NCBI RefSeq assembly: GCF_001866645.1
Contig: NZ_MLYP01000058.1
Span: 248,001-312,000 of the forward strand
From: Streptomyces colonosanans
Lineage (GTDB): Bacteria > Actinomycetota > Actinomycetes > Streptomycetales > Streptomycetaceae
DNA: 64,000 nt
Direction: 5' to 3'
Positions 52,313 to 61,419 of the stretch are shown piece by piece. The number at the start of each line of letters is the position of its first letter. Within the stretch, counting starts at the first letter, position 1. Under the pieces are notes generated by a model. That model had not been told where the DNA came from, searched no databases, and saw only the letters and a program-made list of their open reading frames with translations. The position numbers and the translations under genes were made by a program.

Positions 52313-53336
52313 GACCGAGCACGGCATCCCGCACACCGTCTCGTGCCGCGCCCTGGGCGTGAGCGAGTCGTGGTTCTACAAGTGGCGCGACCGGCGGCCC
52401 ACCGGGCGTGAACTGCGCAGGCAGCGCCTGACGGACGAGATCAAGGAGATCTTCACCGAGTCCGGTGGCACCTACGGATCACCGAAGATCTTCATCCTGC
52501 CGGTCCGCAAGGGCTGGCGCATCTCGGTGAACACGGTCGCGAAGCTGATGGCCGAACTCGGCCTCGCTGCCCGGGTGGTGAGACGCCGGAGCGGGCTGAC
52601 CAGGCCGGGCAGGCGGCCGGCCGTACCCGACTTCGTCAAGCGGGACTTCGCTACCGAGGAACCCGACCTCGTCTGGGCGGGCGACATGACGGAGATCGTC
52701 ACCGAGGAGGGCAAGCTCTACCTCGCCACGGTCATCGACCTGTTCTCCCGGCGCCTGCTCGGCTACGCGATAGGCGCCCACCACGACGCGGACCTGGTCG
52801 TGGCCGCGCTGAACATGGCAGCGGTCACCCGCGGCGGCGACGTCCATGGCGTGATCTTCCATTCGGACCGCGGCAGTGAATACACGTCCCGGAAGTTCGC
52901 CCGCGCCTGCCGCCGACTGGGCGTCACCCAGTCTATGGGCCGGGTCGGCTCGTGCTTCGACAACGCCGTCAGCGAGGCGTTCAACAGCGTCCTCAAGGTC
53001 GAGTACGTCCACCGTCACGCCTTCCGCACCCGCACCGAGGCGCGGAGCAGGATCGCCACCTGGATCACCGACTTCTACAACACCCGCCGACTACACAGCG
53101 TGTGCGGGTTCAAGAGCCCGATGGACTACGAGAACGAGTACTGGGCCGGCCTCACCGTGAGACTGGCTGCCCAGGAAGGACTCCACAGTTCGAGGGGATT
53201 GACAGTATCCCGTGCCCCTCCGCCCATGATGCTGCCCGCAATCCGCACCGCACGAAGATCGCCTGGATGCGAGGAAAGACATGCCTGTGATGGGATACTC
53301 GCCGGGGTGGCGAGCACCGGCCGCACCGAGCCCTGA
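52313..53336 (+). mobile_element. IS3-family OrfB transposase, 5'-truncated element
   Basis: From 52314 the frame reads TEHGIPHTVSCRALGVSESW and continues as OrfB: HTH_21 (GGTYGSPKIF), the DDE core (VWAGDMTEIVTEEGKLYLAT, FHSDRGSEYTSRKFARACRR, DNAVSEAFNSVLKVEYVHRH) and the typical end FYNTRRLHSVCGFKSPMDYE. The first usable start is the GTG at 52359. OrfA and the left end are missing, cut at the 52312 junction with the IS5-type repeat. The frame probably reads through its natural end (about 53180) into flanking sequence before stopping. Confidence 0.85.
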
Positions 53337-53469
53337 GTCAAGCGACTCCGCTCCGTCTGCTGCCGGAGGCCGAATGCGGGGTTCTTGGTCGAGGTCCTGG
53401 CCGGGCGGATGGGCCCGGGGCTGAGCAATGCGTACACCTGCCCTAGTCCGACCGGGCACGATGTCGCTC

Positions 53470-54648
53470 ATGACAGCAACGCCCCCTCACCTTCCCGGGC
53501 TTCCGTATCACCGCATGGCCCGGTACACCGCTTTCCACCGCTGGTGGCGACCGCTGCTCGGCACTCTGATGCTGGTCTGCGGGTCGCTCCTGGTCACGGT
53601 CTTCCTCTACATCCTCGCCGACTTGCTCGGGAGGGCCGCCGGCTACCCGGAACTGCCGGACGGCGACGTCGACTTCGGCCCGATTCTGGGCACGGCACTG
53701 GATCTGGCGTTCATAGCCCTGGACCTGCCGCTGGTCCTCCTGGCCGTGCGCTGGGTGGGCCGGCGTCCAGCCGGCACGGTGTCGTCGGTGACCGGCCGCC
53801 CGCGTTGGCGATGGCTGGCCTGGTGCCTGCTGGCAGCAGTACCCGCCATGGTGCTGCTGCCGGTGGTCTCGATCTTCCTGCCGGACGAGCAGGGCGGCGC
53901 CGGAACGGCCGACGTATGGGTGGGGTGGCAGACGTTCCTCCTCTCCCTGGCCATGTTGGCCGCCCTCGTGCCTCTGCAGGCCGCGGCAGAGGAGTATGTC
54001 TTCCGGGGCTGGCTGTTGCAGGCGACAGGGAGCTTCGTCCGTTACCCCTGGTTCGCGGTGCTGCCGCAGGCGGTGCTCTTCGCGGCCGCGCACGGATGGG
54101 GAACGGCCTGGGGATTCGCCGATCTGGTGTTCTTCGGCCTGGTGGCCGGCTGGCTGACCATCCGCACGGGTGGCCTGGAGGCATCCGTCGCCCTGCATGT
54201 GATGAACAACCTGCTGGCCTTCGGTCTGTCCGCCGCGTTCGTGGACGGCCTCGCGTCCGACGACACGGCGGCCGACGCCCCCTGGCAACTGGCCGTCGCC
54301 GACATGTCGACGGTCCTGGTCTACGCCGCGATCGTGCTGTGGCTGGCCCGGCGCCGCTCTCCGCTGAACGTGTCTCGCCCGGCCCCGGCGCTGACCGCGC
54401 CCTTTTTTCCGTACCCGCAGGCACCGTACCCGTACAGCCCGTACCCGCAGCCGCAGGGCCTGTACGGCTCCTACCCGCAGCCGCAGGGCCTGCACGGCTC
54501 CTACCCGCAGCCGCAGGGTCCCTACGGGCCGTACCCGCCATCGCAGAGCACGTACGGGCAGTACGGAACGCCGCCCCCAGACCCGGACGTGCCCGACGCC
54601 GGTGGGCCCGACGCCCACGAGCAGCCGCCGCACCCTCGGGACAGCTGA
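53470..54648 (+). CDS. CPBP-family intramembrane metalloprotease with repetitive tail
   Basis: The protein has 392 residues (ATG at 53470; an alternative ATG at 53461; neither has a clear ribosome site, so the mRNA may be leaderless). About seven transmembrane helices precede and include the CPBP/Abi motifs: EEYVFRGWL (Glu174-Glu175), FAAAHGWGTAWG and SVALHVMNNLLAF. The last 70 residues are a Pro/Tyr/Gln-rich tail with three to four near-exact PYPQPQGLYGS-type repeats, then an acidic Pro-rich end. CPBP proteases cleave prenylated proteins or bacteriocin-related peptides. The substrate is unknown. Confidence 0.85.
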   Translation: MTATPPHLPGLPYHRMARYTAFHRWWRPLLGTLMLVCGSLLVTVFLYILADLLGRAAGYPELPDGDVDFGPILGTALDLAFIALDLPLVLLAVRWVGRRPAGTVSSVTGRPRWRWLAWCLLAAVPAMVLLPVVSIFLPDEQGGAGTADVWVGWQTFLLSLAMLAALVPLQAAAEEYVFRGWLLQATGSFVRYPWFAVLPQAVLFAAAHGWGTAWGFADLVFFGLVAGWLTIRTGGLEASVALHVMNNLLAFGLSAAFVDGLASDDTAADAPWQLAVADMSTVLVYAAIVLWLARRRSPLNVSRPAPALTAPFFPYPQAPYPYSPYPQPQGLYGSYPQPQGLHGSYPQPQGPYGPYPPSQSTYGQYGTPPPDPDVPDAGGPDAHEQPPHPRDS

Positions 54649-54788
54649 GGCGCCAGGCTCGACACCGCTCGGGTGAGAACCACGTACAGGAGGCATAGGC
54701 CGGTGCGTTCGCCGGGTTCGCCATCGACCACGGTGCGGCTCGTCGAGGACTACCCAGTTACACCCGAGGCCCTTCTCCGGGGTTCCGT

Positions 54789-54811
54789 AGCTGCGGCGTG
54801 AAGCCGCAGCT
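54789..54811. terminator. Hairpin at the edge of an IS scrap
   Basis: AGCTGCGGC and GCCGCAGCT form a perfect 9-bp stem with loop GTGAA. It lies two bases before the IS end sequence at 54813 and could terminate transcription from the CPBP gene. Confidence 0.5.
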
Positions 54812-54812
54812 C

Positions 54813-54915
54813 TGCGGGTGCCAAATATTGCGTCCTTGTAGGTCAACCGGCACGAGCGTACTCGTGGAGGACGCCGCCGAGTCGATCACGTCGATGGACT
54901 TCGACCGACACCGGC
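54813..54915 (-). mobile_element. 3' end scrap of an integrase-core IS
   Basis: Read on the minus strand, the transposase tail RRDRLGGVLHEYARAG and a stop are followed by an end GGCACCCGCA. This matches the tail (RRRDRLAGTLHEYRHAA) and right end of the IS at 50326-51563. Only about 100 bases can be assigned; the rest of the gap up to 55184 shows no gene. Confidence 0.55.
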
Positions 54916-55184
54916 CACACCAAGGCCGAGATCAACTCGCTCCCCTCGACGACCCGAACGTCACCCCCCTTCCCCGCCGCCAGGATCGAGCGGCGGCGGC
55001 AAGCCGTCGCCAACCTAATCAACGAGTACCACAGGGCGAGTTGATCAAGGGACAACCTCCCAGGTCAGAGCCTGTGAAGCCGTTTTGAAGCACTACGGGC
55101 CGCAGTACCGAGTGCTCCGCTGGCACGGGAGGCGAGACCCGCAGGTCTTGCAGCAGGGCCGCGACCTCGGGCAAATTCGGCCCG

Positions 55185-56747
55185 TCACCTCGCCTTCGGC
55201 GGGCGCAGCAGGACGGCCGTCATTGCGGCGGTGACGACCAGGCCGATGGCGGCGAACCTGAGCACGATGGTAAAGCCGTGGTCGTAGGCATGTTGTGCCG
55301 CGCGCAGCAGTGTCTGGGCGGTTTCGGGCGGAAGGTTGGCCATCAGGTCCTCGGCGTGCGCGAACGATTCCTCAGCCGTCGCCCGCCCGTTCGGGCCGAG
55401 CCCCGGTACCTGGGGCAGGTCGGTTCGGTACACGGCGGTCAGGACGGTGCCGAGGACGGCAACGCCGAGCCCTGCGCCGAGTTCGAACGACGTCTCCTGG
55501 ATGGCGGCCGCCTCCCCGGAGCGTTCCGGCTGTGCGGCGCTCATGATGGAGTCGGCTCCCAGGGTCATTACGATGCCGGCGCCGTACCCCGCGCCCAGCA
55601 ACGGCACGAGCAGTACTCCGTAGTGGGCGGTGCCGCCGACGACGGCCATGGCGGCGAGGGCGGTGGCGAAGAGGGCGAGCGCCCCGGTGAGCGCCCACCG
55701 GTTGCCCCATCGGTTTGCGGCCCAGGGCGCGGTGACCGCGCCGACGGCGTTGGCGCCGGCAAGTGGCATCAGCGCGAGTCCGGCGCGCAGCGGCGAGTAC
55801 TCGCCCACCTGCTGCAGCCACTGGGTGAGGAAGAACAGCAGGGCGACGTAAGAGCCGAAGCAGCTGATGACGCACAGGGTGGCGGTGGTGAAGCGGCGTT
55901 CACGGAAGAGGGAGAAGTCCAGCAGCGGCTCGGTGATGCGTCGCTGACGGCGTACGAAGAGGTAGAGAAGGACGCTGCCGGCGGCGGCCGTGGTGATGAT
56001 GACGCCGTCTACTCCGGCGTGCTCGCCGGCCTGCTTGAGCGCGTAGACCACGCCGGCCAGGCCGGTGACGGACAGAGCCACACCGGCCAGGTCCCAGCGG
56101 CGGGGAACGGGGTTCTGGGACTCGGGGATGACCCAGACGCCAACGGCCAGGATGACGAAGATGACGGGCACGTTGATCAGGAAGACCGCGCCCCAGCCCC
56201 ACTTCGCGGTGACCAGACCGCCGACCAGCGGACCGATCGTGGCGCCGACGCTGTGGGCGGCTGTCCAGATGCCGAGGGCGACAGCCCGTTCGCGGTCGTC
56301 GGTGAAGACGACCCTGATGATCGCCACCGTGGACGCCATGAACATCGCCGCGCCGATTCCGAGCGCGGCGCGCGCGGCGATGAGTTGCGCCGTCGACGTC
56401 GAAAAGGCGGCCGCCGCCGAGGCGAGGCCGAAGGTGACAAAGCCGTTGAGCACCATACGGCGCCGGCCGATCCGGTCGCCGAGCGTACCGCAGGTCACGA
56501 GCAGGGCCGCGAGCGTAAGCGAGTAGACGTCAACGATCCACAACAGCCCGGCGGGAGAGGGCTCGAGCTCCCGGCTCATGCTGGGTACAGCGACGTGCAA
56601 CACGGTGAGGTCGATACCGCACAGCAGCAGGCCGCCCGACACCACGGCCAGCACCAGCCACCGCTGACTGGGCGGGGCGGCCGAAGTCTCCGTATGCTCC
56701 CTCTCTTCGATCGCACGCACCGGTGCGGGTGCCTCCTTGTTCGACAT
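55185..56747 (-). CDS. DHA2-family MFS drug exporter (EmrB/QacA type)
   Basis: The 520-residue protein runs from the ATG at 56747 with GAGG four bases upstream. Fourteen transmembrane segments are expected. It has the DHA2 start (SGGLLLCGIDLTVLHVAVPS), motif A (TLGDRIGRRRMVLNG) and motif C-like GIWTAAHSVGATIGPLVGGL. Such exporters remove cationic dyes, antiseptics or antibiotics. It is divergent from an HxlR-type regulator, a typical pair for inducible efflux or quinone-stress systems. Confidence 0.88.
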   Translation of the reverse strand: MSNKEAPAPVRAIEEREHTETSAAPPSQRWLVLAVVSGGLLLCGIDLTVLHVAVPSMSRELEPSPAGLLWIVDVYSLTLAALLVTCGTLGDRIGRRRMVLNGFVTFGLASAAAAFSTSTAQLIAARAALGIGAAMFMASTVAIIRVVFTDDRERAVALGIWTAAHSVGATIGPLVGGLVTAKWGWGAVFLINVPVIFVILAVGVWVIPESQNPVPRRWDLAGVALSVTGLAGVVYALKQAGEHAGVDGVIITTAAAGSVLLYLFVRRQRRITEPLLDFSLFRERRFTTATLCVISCFGSYVALLFFLTQWLQQVGEYSPLRAGLALMPLAGANAVGAVTAPWAANRWGNRWALTGALALFATALAAMAVVGGTAHYGVLLVPLLGAGYGAGIVMTLGADSIMSAAQPERSGEAAAIQETSFELGAGLGVAVLGTVLTAVYRTDLPQVPGLGPNGRATAEESFAHAEDLMANLPPETAQTLLRAAQHAYDHGFTIVLRFAAIGLVVTAAMTAVLLRPPKAR

Positions 56748-56836
56748 AGCCTCAGTTTCAGGGCGTATCAACTCGGGCCACAAGTACTGTCTTTGGTGTC
56801 CCTTAGTGCCACGCTGTATACCAATGGAGGTCAGTC
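56748..56836. promoter_or_regulatory. Divergent promoter region of the exporter/HxlR pair
   Basis: The 89 bp between the two start codons must contain both promoters and any HxlR operator. It includes a TGTATACC stretch 13 bases before the HxlR ribosome site that could be a -10 region. No clean palindrome is visible. Confidence 0.4.
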
Positions 56837-57202
56837 GTGCGTTCCAGCGTCGAAGAAGCCCCGGATCACTGCGCGATAGAGTTCGCCATGGAGATGCTCG
56901 GGGGCCGTTGGAAACTGGCCATTCTCAAGCAGTTGGTCGTGGGCACCCATCGATTCGGTGAACTCAGTCGCGCGCTGCCAGGCATCACCCAGCGCATGCT
57001 GACCCGCCAGTTACGGGAACTGGAAGCCGACGGCCTGGTGACGCGGACCGTGTACCGCGAGGTGCCGCCGCGGGTCGAATACGCGCTCACTGACGTCGGG
57101 CACAGCCTGGACTCCATCACGGAGGAGTTGGACAAGTGGGGCCGCTGGTACCGCGAGACAGTGCGCCGCGCGGGCCCGTCCGGCCCTCGACCACCCGCGT
57201 GA
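56837..57202 (+). CDS. HxlR-family winged-helix regulator
   Basis: The 121-residue protein runs from a GTG behind GGAGG. It has the HxlR opening AIEFAMEMLGGRWKLAILKQ, recognition region LPGITQRMLTRQLRELEADG and wing RTVYREVPPRVEYALTDVG. It probably controls the divergent exporter. Some HxlR proteins sense aldehydes or quinones through a conserved N-terminal cysteine; a cysteine is present before the first helix (DHCAIEF), so redox sensing is possible. Confidence 0.88.
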   Translation: MRSSVEEAPDHCAIEFAMEMLGGRWKLAILKQLVVGTHRFGELSRALPGITQRMLTRQLRELEADGLVTRTVYREVPPRVEYALTDVGHSLDSITEELDKWGRWYRETVRRAGPSGPRPPA

Positions 57203-57278
57203 CCTGGGCGAAGGCCGGTCGGCGCGGCGTCACAGTGACGCACACACCTCGCCGTACGCCTTCAGTACCGACGCTGCG

Positions 57279-57654
57279 CTTGCCGGAAACCTCGTCCGTG
57301 CAGGTCACGCGGCATGTTCGTACTCGTGGAGGATGCCGCCCAGCAACGCCGCCAGGAACGTCCGATCGCTCGCGTCGAACCGCGGCCTGCTCCCGCCCAG
57401 TTGCCGTTCCAGCACCGTGATCTGATGGCGCAGCTCCAGGATTTCCACCTCCTTGTCTCGGTCGCTCATCGGCAGCATGCGCAGCAGGGCGAACGCATTC
57501 GTCACGCCCAGGTAGGCCAGTCGCATCAGCACGATCGATCATGTTGCCGCAGCCGTCGGCAGCCGCGCCAGAGCACCGACTCGAGCGACCGGTGTCAAGA
57601 TCCCGCGCACCCCGCATACTGACCCCCACCAGGACGGATGAGGTTTTCGGCAAG
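57279..57654. mobile_element. 376-bp IS deletion derivative with terminal inverted repeats
   Basis: The ends are inverted copies matching at 19 of 21 bases (CTTGCCGGAAACCTCGTCCGT at the left; the complement of ACGGATGAGGTTTTCGGCAAG at the right). Inside, on the minus strand (57532 to 57305), 64 residues of an integrase-type transposase N-terminus (RLAYLGVTNAFALLRMLPMS and LEILELRHQITVLERQ equivalents) are joined directly to the transposase tail ILHEYEHAA. The catalytic core has been deleted. It could be moved only by a related full element. Confidence 0.75.
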
Positions 57655-57714
57655 GGCAAGGCTAGGGAAGGCGTGCAAACGGGCAGGCCAACTCCCGTAC
57701 GGGACTTTCGGCAC

Positions 57715-57831
57715 CCCACAGGGGTGCTGGTGCACAACTCCGGCCCCGGCGGCGTCGGGGTCACCGTGGCGTGGGGTTGCGCCCGCGAGGCGGCCCGGCT
57801 GGTGCTCGGGGGCCGGGCCGCCTCGGTCTAA
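57715..57831 (+). pseudogene. C-terminal scrap of a D-amino-acid oxidase-type flavoprotein
   Basis: The frame ends GVLVHNSGPGGVGVTVAWGC and AREAARLVLGGR, which is the conserved C-terminal FAD-binding end (HNxGxGGxGxTxxWGCA) of D-amino-acid/glycine oxidases. Nothing upstream belongs to it; the IS derivative adjoins it. Confidence 0.65.
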
Positions 57832-57845
57832 TCGAGCGAGTCCCT

Positions 57846-57884
57846 GTCCTCGTCGTGCAGCCGAAGGGCAGGCATGACGAGGAC
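57846..57884 (-). terminator. Hairpin terminator of the S15-M14 peptidase operon
   Basis: GTCCTCGTCGTGC pairs with GCATGACGAGGAC (12 of 13 positions) around a 13-base loop. It lies 17 bases beyond the M14 stop codon on the minus strand. Confidence 0.7.
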
Positions 57885-57901
57885 CCAACTGCGGTGGGTC
57901 G

Positions 57902-59182
57902 TCAGCACTTGTCCACGGGCGTGCCCGCCACGAGCTCGTACTGCGCACGCGTGTCGAGCAGCAGCGGTACCAGCGCGCGCATCGACTGCCGCAGCGGCAC
58001 GAACGCGCCATCGCCCTCGGGCCGCACCGTCACGCCGTGCAGGGCGAGTTCGTCCTTGACGTCGGCGTACTGGGCTGCGGTGAGCCGGTAGCCGCAGGGC
58101 GCGTTGTTCAGTACCTCGGACGGCTGTGCGGGCTCGTTGTCCGCGCCGCCGAGGTAGACCGGGCCGCGGTCGCTGTAGCCCGCCGTCCTGGCGGAGTGGG
58201 TGGCCGACACGATCTGGCCGTGCTGCTCCCTGGTGAAGTCGAACAGGCCGCCGAGAGCGGAGAGGTGGGATTGCACGCGACGACGGTGGTTCAGTGCCGG
58301 GTCGGCCTTCTCGGCGTCACTGAGCGCGTCGACGCGGCTCTCGATGAGCAGGCCGACGGAGTGCTTGACCCCCGCCATATTGCGCAGGATGCGTTCCTGC
58401 CCGTCACCGGCGGTCTGCTTGAGGGGCTCATCGGTGACCGGGTCGGTCCAGATGCCGTACGTGCCGGTCGAGTAACCGGCACCGTTCGCGGCCGGCCGTA
58501 CATACGAACCCGACAGGGCTTCGGCCGTCTCGTGCACCTTGGGGTCGGTGTTGAGATTGCGCGGCCACAGGTCGAAGAGGTCCTTGTCGTAGTACTTGGG
58601 TGTGGCGCCGTACTCGTGCAGGTCGTAGATGACGTCGGGCTTCTGGTCGCGGATCACGGCGGCCATGGCCCGCCCTTCGGCGGTCTGCAGGGCAAGGTGG
58701 TCGCGGTTGATGTCGACGCCGTCGGAGTTGCCCCGGGTGTTGGCGGCGCGGCCGTCCGGGTTGGCGGTGGGCACGACGAGGAGGGTGCTGTGGGCGAGCC
58801 AGTTGCGGGTCCGCGCGTCCTGCGCGAAGGAGAGGTCGCGGATGGTGGTCAGACAGGCCTCGCGTCCGGAGGGCTCGTTGCCGTGCTGGGAACAGACCAG
58901 CAACACCGTTTCGGCGGTGCGGTGTTCGCCGATTCGTACGAGCTGGAGCGGGCGCCCCTGCTTGGTGGTGCCGATCCGGGACACGGACATCCGGTCGCTG
59001 GCCTTGTTGACGGCGGCGAGGAAGTCCTGCTCCTCGGGCTGGGTCGTCCAGCGCGCACCGCCGGAGGTCTCGAATCCGGTACGGGGCGGGGAGTCGGCGG
59101 CCTGCGCGGGCGCCGTCACCAGGGGTGCGGCAAGTGCGGCCGTCGCGATGGCCAGGGCGAGGGTGCGGCTACGCGGTGTCAT
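57902..59182 (-). CDS. Secreted M14-family zinc carboxypeptidase
   Basis: The protein has 426 residues. Its signal peptide is TLALAIATAALAAPLVTAPA, then QAAD. The M14 zinc ligands are His100 and Glu103 (CSQHGNEPSG) and His189 (YDLHEYG); a likely catalytic glutamate is Glu281 (SVGLLIESR). It has the NPDGRAANTRGNSDGVDINR stretch typical of the family. It should trim C-terminal residues from peptides outside the cell. The start overlaps the stop of the S15 gene (TGATG), so the two are translationally coupled. Confidence 0.88.
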   Translation of the reverse strand: MTPRSRTLALAIATAALAAPLVTAPAQAADSPPRTGFETSGGARWTTQPEEQDFLAAVNKASDRMSVSRIGTTKQGRPLQLVRIGEHRTAETVLLVCSQHGNEPSGREACLTTIRDLSFAQDARTRNWLAHSTLLVVPTANPDGRAANTRGNSDGVDINRDHLALQTAEGRAMAAVIRDQKPDVIYDLHEYGATPKYYDKDLFDLWPRNLNTDPKVHETAEALSGSYVRPAANGAGYSTGTYGIWTDPVTDEPLKQTAGDGQERILRNMAGVKHSVGLLIESRVDALSDAEKADPALNHRRRVQSHLSALGGLFDFTREQHGQIVSATHSARTAGYSDRGPVYLGGADNEPAQPSEVLNNAPCGYRLTAAQYADVKDELALHGVTVRPEGDGAFVPLRQSMRALVPLLLDTRAQYELVAGTPVDKC

Positions 59183-61248
59183 CAGAGACTACCTCCCGGG
59201 ATGCGGTGGGCCGGGCGCGGCGGGGCCACGCCCTCGGAACGGGACGCGTGGGGGGTGACAGACGCGGACGGCACGGAGGTGCCCCCTGCTCGAGCGGAGC
59301 CGAGAGCTTGGGGGACCTCGGTGGCGCGTACGAAGGCCTCGGCGCCGCCGACGAACGGCACCCGGGCCGAGGTACGGGCCAGGTCGAGGGTGAGGGTCGG
59401 GGTGCTGGACGGCGGGTCGATGAGGTCCTGGTCGGTGCCGGCGACGATCAGGGCAAGGCGGTGTCCGGCCGGGACGACGTGGTCGCTCGCCGCGAGGGAC
59501 AGGGCGATCGTGTAGGGCTTGCCGGGGGTGAGGGGCCGGCCCTTTCCGGGGTCGGCGTAGGTGCCGAGGTCGGCCCAGCCGCGGCTGAAGACGGTGTGGT
59601 TGACGTCGGTGGTCTTCGCCTTGGTCTCCTTGAAGCAGGAGCTGTCGCCGCTGGTGCTCGTGCCCCAGCAGGTCCGGTCGGTGAGGGTGGTGATGCCTTC
59701 GCCGGAGCCCGCGTAGTCGCGGATGGTGGCGGGTCCGAGGTCGACGAGGACGGCCGACAGGTGAGCGGTCGTGGTCGTGGGGGTCGCGATCACGGTCACC
59801 GTGGACGAACCGGACAGGCGCAGGTCGTGGGCTAGCGGCGGCGTCACGAATCCGGCCTTGGCGGCAGTCGGTTGGTCGATCCCGGCGGCCCAGTCGTCCT
59901 CGCTCAGCTCCGGGTCGTCGGTGAAGGTCTCGGTGGCGCCTGCGGGGGCGCGGTGCAGGCCGAGGGTGCCAACGCCCGGTGTGCTGCCGTTTCCGGGATG
60001 CAGGGTGGTCGCGGCGGTGGAGCGGGGCGGCCAGACTCGGTCGGTGGACCAGTGGTCCGGGGTGCGCTCGATGTCGGCCATGGGCTCGCGGTCGATGCCG
60101 TTGTCGTAGCCGAGGAGTTCATGGTCGAACCAGCGGTGCAGGGTGTGGACCCACTCCGCGCGCCGGAAGTCGAAGGGGTCGACATGGCCGGTCTGCGACA
60201 GCCAGATCTTGCGCTCGACGCCTGCCTTCGCGAGGGCGTCCCACCACTGTCCGAAGTGCTTGGTGCGCACGTTCAGGTCCTGCATGCCGTGGATGACGAA
60301 GACGCTGGCCTTCACCTTGTGGGCGTCCTTGACGTAGTCGCGCTCGTTCCACAGCCGGGTCCAGTCGCCGGTGCGCGGCGCCTCGTCGACCAGGCGCTTC
60401 TGCACGGCGGCGCAGCGGGCGCGGGCGGCCGGGCTCTCCACGTAGTCGGACAGCCAGTCGGGTCCTGAGTCGTAGAGCGGGGCGCCCTGCGCGAAGTAGT
60501 AGTCGTACCAGGAGGAGATGCCGCCGATCGGGACGATCGTCTTGAGGCCCTTGACGCCGGTCGCGGCGACGCCGTTGGCGATGGTGCCGTCGTAGCTCTT
60601 GCCGATCATTCCGGTGGCGCCGTTGGTCCAGGAGGCTCCGACGCGGTCGCCGCCGGTGCGGGTGGCGTAGCCGCGGGCGCGGCCGCCGAGCCAGTCGACG
60701 ACGGCCTTTGCGGACTGGATGTCGGAGCGGCCGCCGACGTCGACGCAGCCGTCGGAACGGTTCGTGCCGGCCAGGTCCACGGCGACGAAGGCGTAGCCGC
60801 GGGGCACGAAGTAGTTGTCGTAGAAGAGCGGGAACTGGACCGGGTTGCCGTGCGCGTCGTAGGTCTTCTTCTGGCTTTCGTTGCCGCGCCCGCAGCAGGA
60901 GTAGTAGGGGCTCGCGTCCATGATCACGGGTATCTTGCGGCCCTGGGCGGCGGGTTCGCGGGGGCGGACGATGTCGACGGCGACGCGGTCGGTGCGGCCG
61001 TCGCCGTCACCGTCGAGCCCGGTGTCGACCCAGACGGTTTCGCGGATCGCGTCGGCGTACGAGTAGACGGGCTGGCTCTCGCGCGGAGTCGCGGCAGCGG
61101 CTGCTGCGACTCGCTCGGTTCCGGGGGCGCCATGTGCGGCACCCGGGGACAGGAACACGGTCATTAAGGCGGCGGTGGCCGCGGCCGCCAGTGAGGTGCG
61201 TCTGAGGCGCGTGCGGCGGACGGATATCGGCATGCGCGGAAGGTACAT
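59182..61248 (-). CDS. Secreted S15-family Xaa-Pro dipeptidyl-peptidase
   Basis: The 688-residue protein has an Arg-rich signal peptide (RRTSLAAAATAALMTVFLSP). The alpha/beta-hydrolase domain has the nucleophile in MIGKSYDGTIAN (Ser218), an aspartate region HGMQDLNVRTKHF and the histidine in SQTGHVDPFDF. A C-terminal jelly-roll domain (X-Pro dipeptidyl-peptidase C-terminal type) follows. It removes Xaa-Pro dipeptides. No clear ribosome site precedes either the ATG at 61248 or the in-frame ATG at 61233. It forms an exopeptidase operon with the downstream M14 gene. Confidence 0.88.
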   Translation of the reverse strand: MYLPRMPISVRRTRLRRTSLAAAATAALMTVFLSPGAAHGAPGTERVAAAAAATPRESQPVYSYADAIRETVWVDTGLDGDGDGRTDRVAVDIVRPREPAAQGRKIPVIMDASPYYSCCGRGNESQKKTYDAHGNPVQFPLFYDNYFVPRGYAFVAVDLAGTNRSDGCVDVGGRSDIQSAKAVVDWLGGRARGYATRTGGDRVGASWTNGATGMIGKSYDGTIANGVAATGVKGLKTIVPIGGISSWYDYYFAQGAPLYDSGPDWLSDYVESPAARARCAAVQKRLVDEAPRTGDWTRLWNERDYVKDAHKVKASVFVIHGMQDLNVRTKHFGQWWDALAKAGVERKIWLSQTGHVDPFDFRRAEWVHTLHRWFDHELLGYDNGIDREPMADIERTPDHWSTDRVWPPRSTAATTLHPGNGSTPGVGTLGLHRAPAGATETFTDDPELSEDDWAAGIDQPTAAKAGFVTPPLAHDLRLSGSSTVTVIATPTTTTAHLSAVLVDLGPATIRDYAGSGEGITTLTDRTCWGTSTSGDSSCFKETKAKTTDVNHTVFSRGWADLGTYADPGKGRPLTPGKPYTIALSLAASDHVVPAGHRLALIVAGTDQDLIDPPSSTPTLTLDLARTSARVPFVGGAEAFVRATEVPQALGSARAGGTSVPSASVTPHASRSEGVAPPRPAHRIPGGSL

Positions 61249-61419
61249 CGGTCAACTGCTGTGCAAAAGAGGGCAGTATGCGATCGAGGAAGGTCCGGGG
61301 GGTGGATTTACACGTGTCGGCCGAATGGCGATCGCACGACACGTGCGGCCATGGACACGCCAGAGGCGACCGAGGCTGCAAGGTCAAAGAACCACGTGTG
61401 CCTACGACTTGGAGCTTCA

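Noticed and set aside
54391..54560. Short tandem repeats considered as a CRISPR-like or VNTR non-coding array
   Set aside because: They lie in frame inside the CPBP gene and encode PYPQPQG-type units with no spacers.
55278..56879. Plus-strand open frame of 533 codons opposite the DHA2 exporter
   Set aside because: Glu/Gly/Asp-rich nonsense reading; the exporter on the minus strand has the expected helices and motifs.
57700..57831. GVLVHNSG considered as the linker before a polymorphic toxin tip
   Set aside because: The following PGGVGVTVAWGCAREAA matches the end of D-amino-acid oxidases much better, and no RHS or toxin sequence is nearby.
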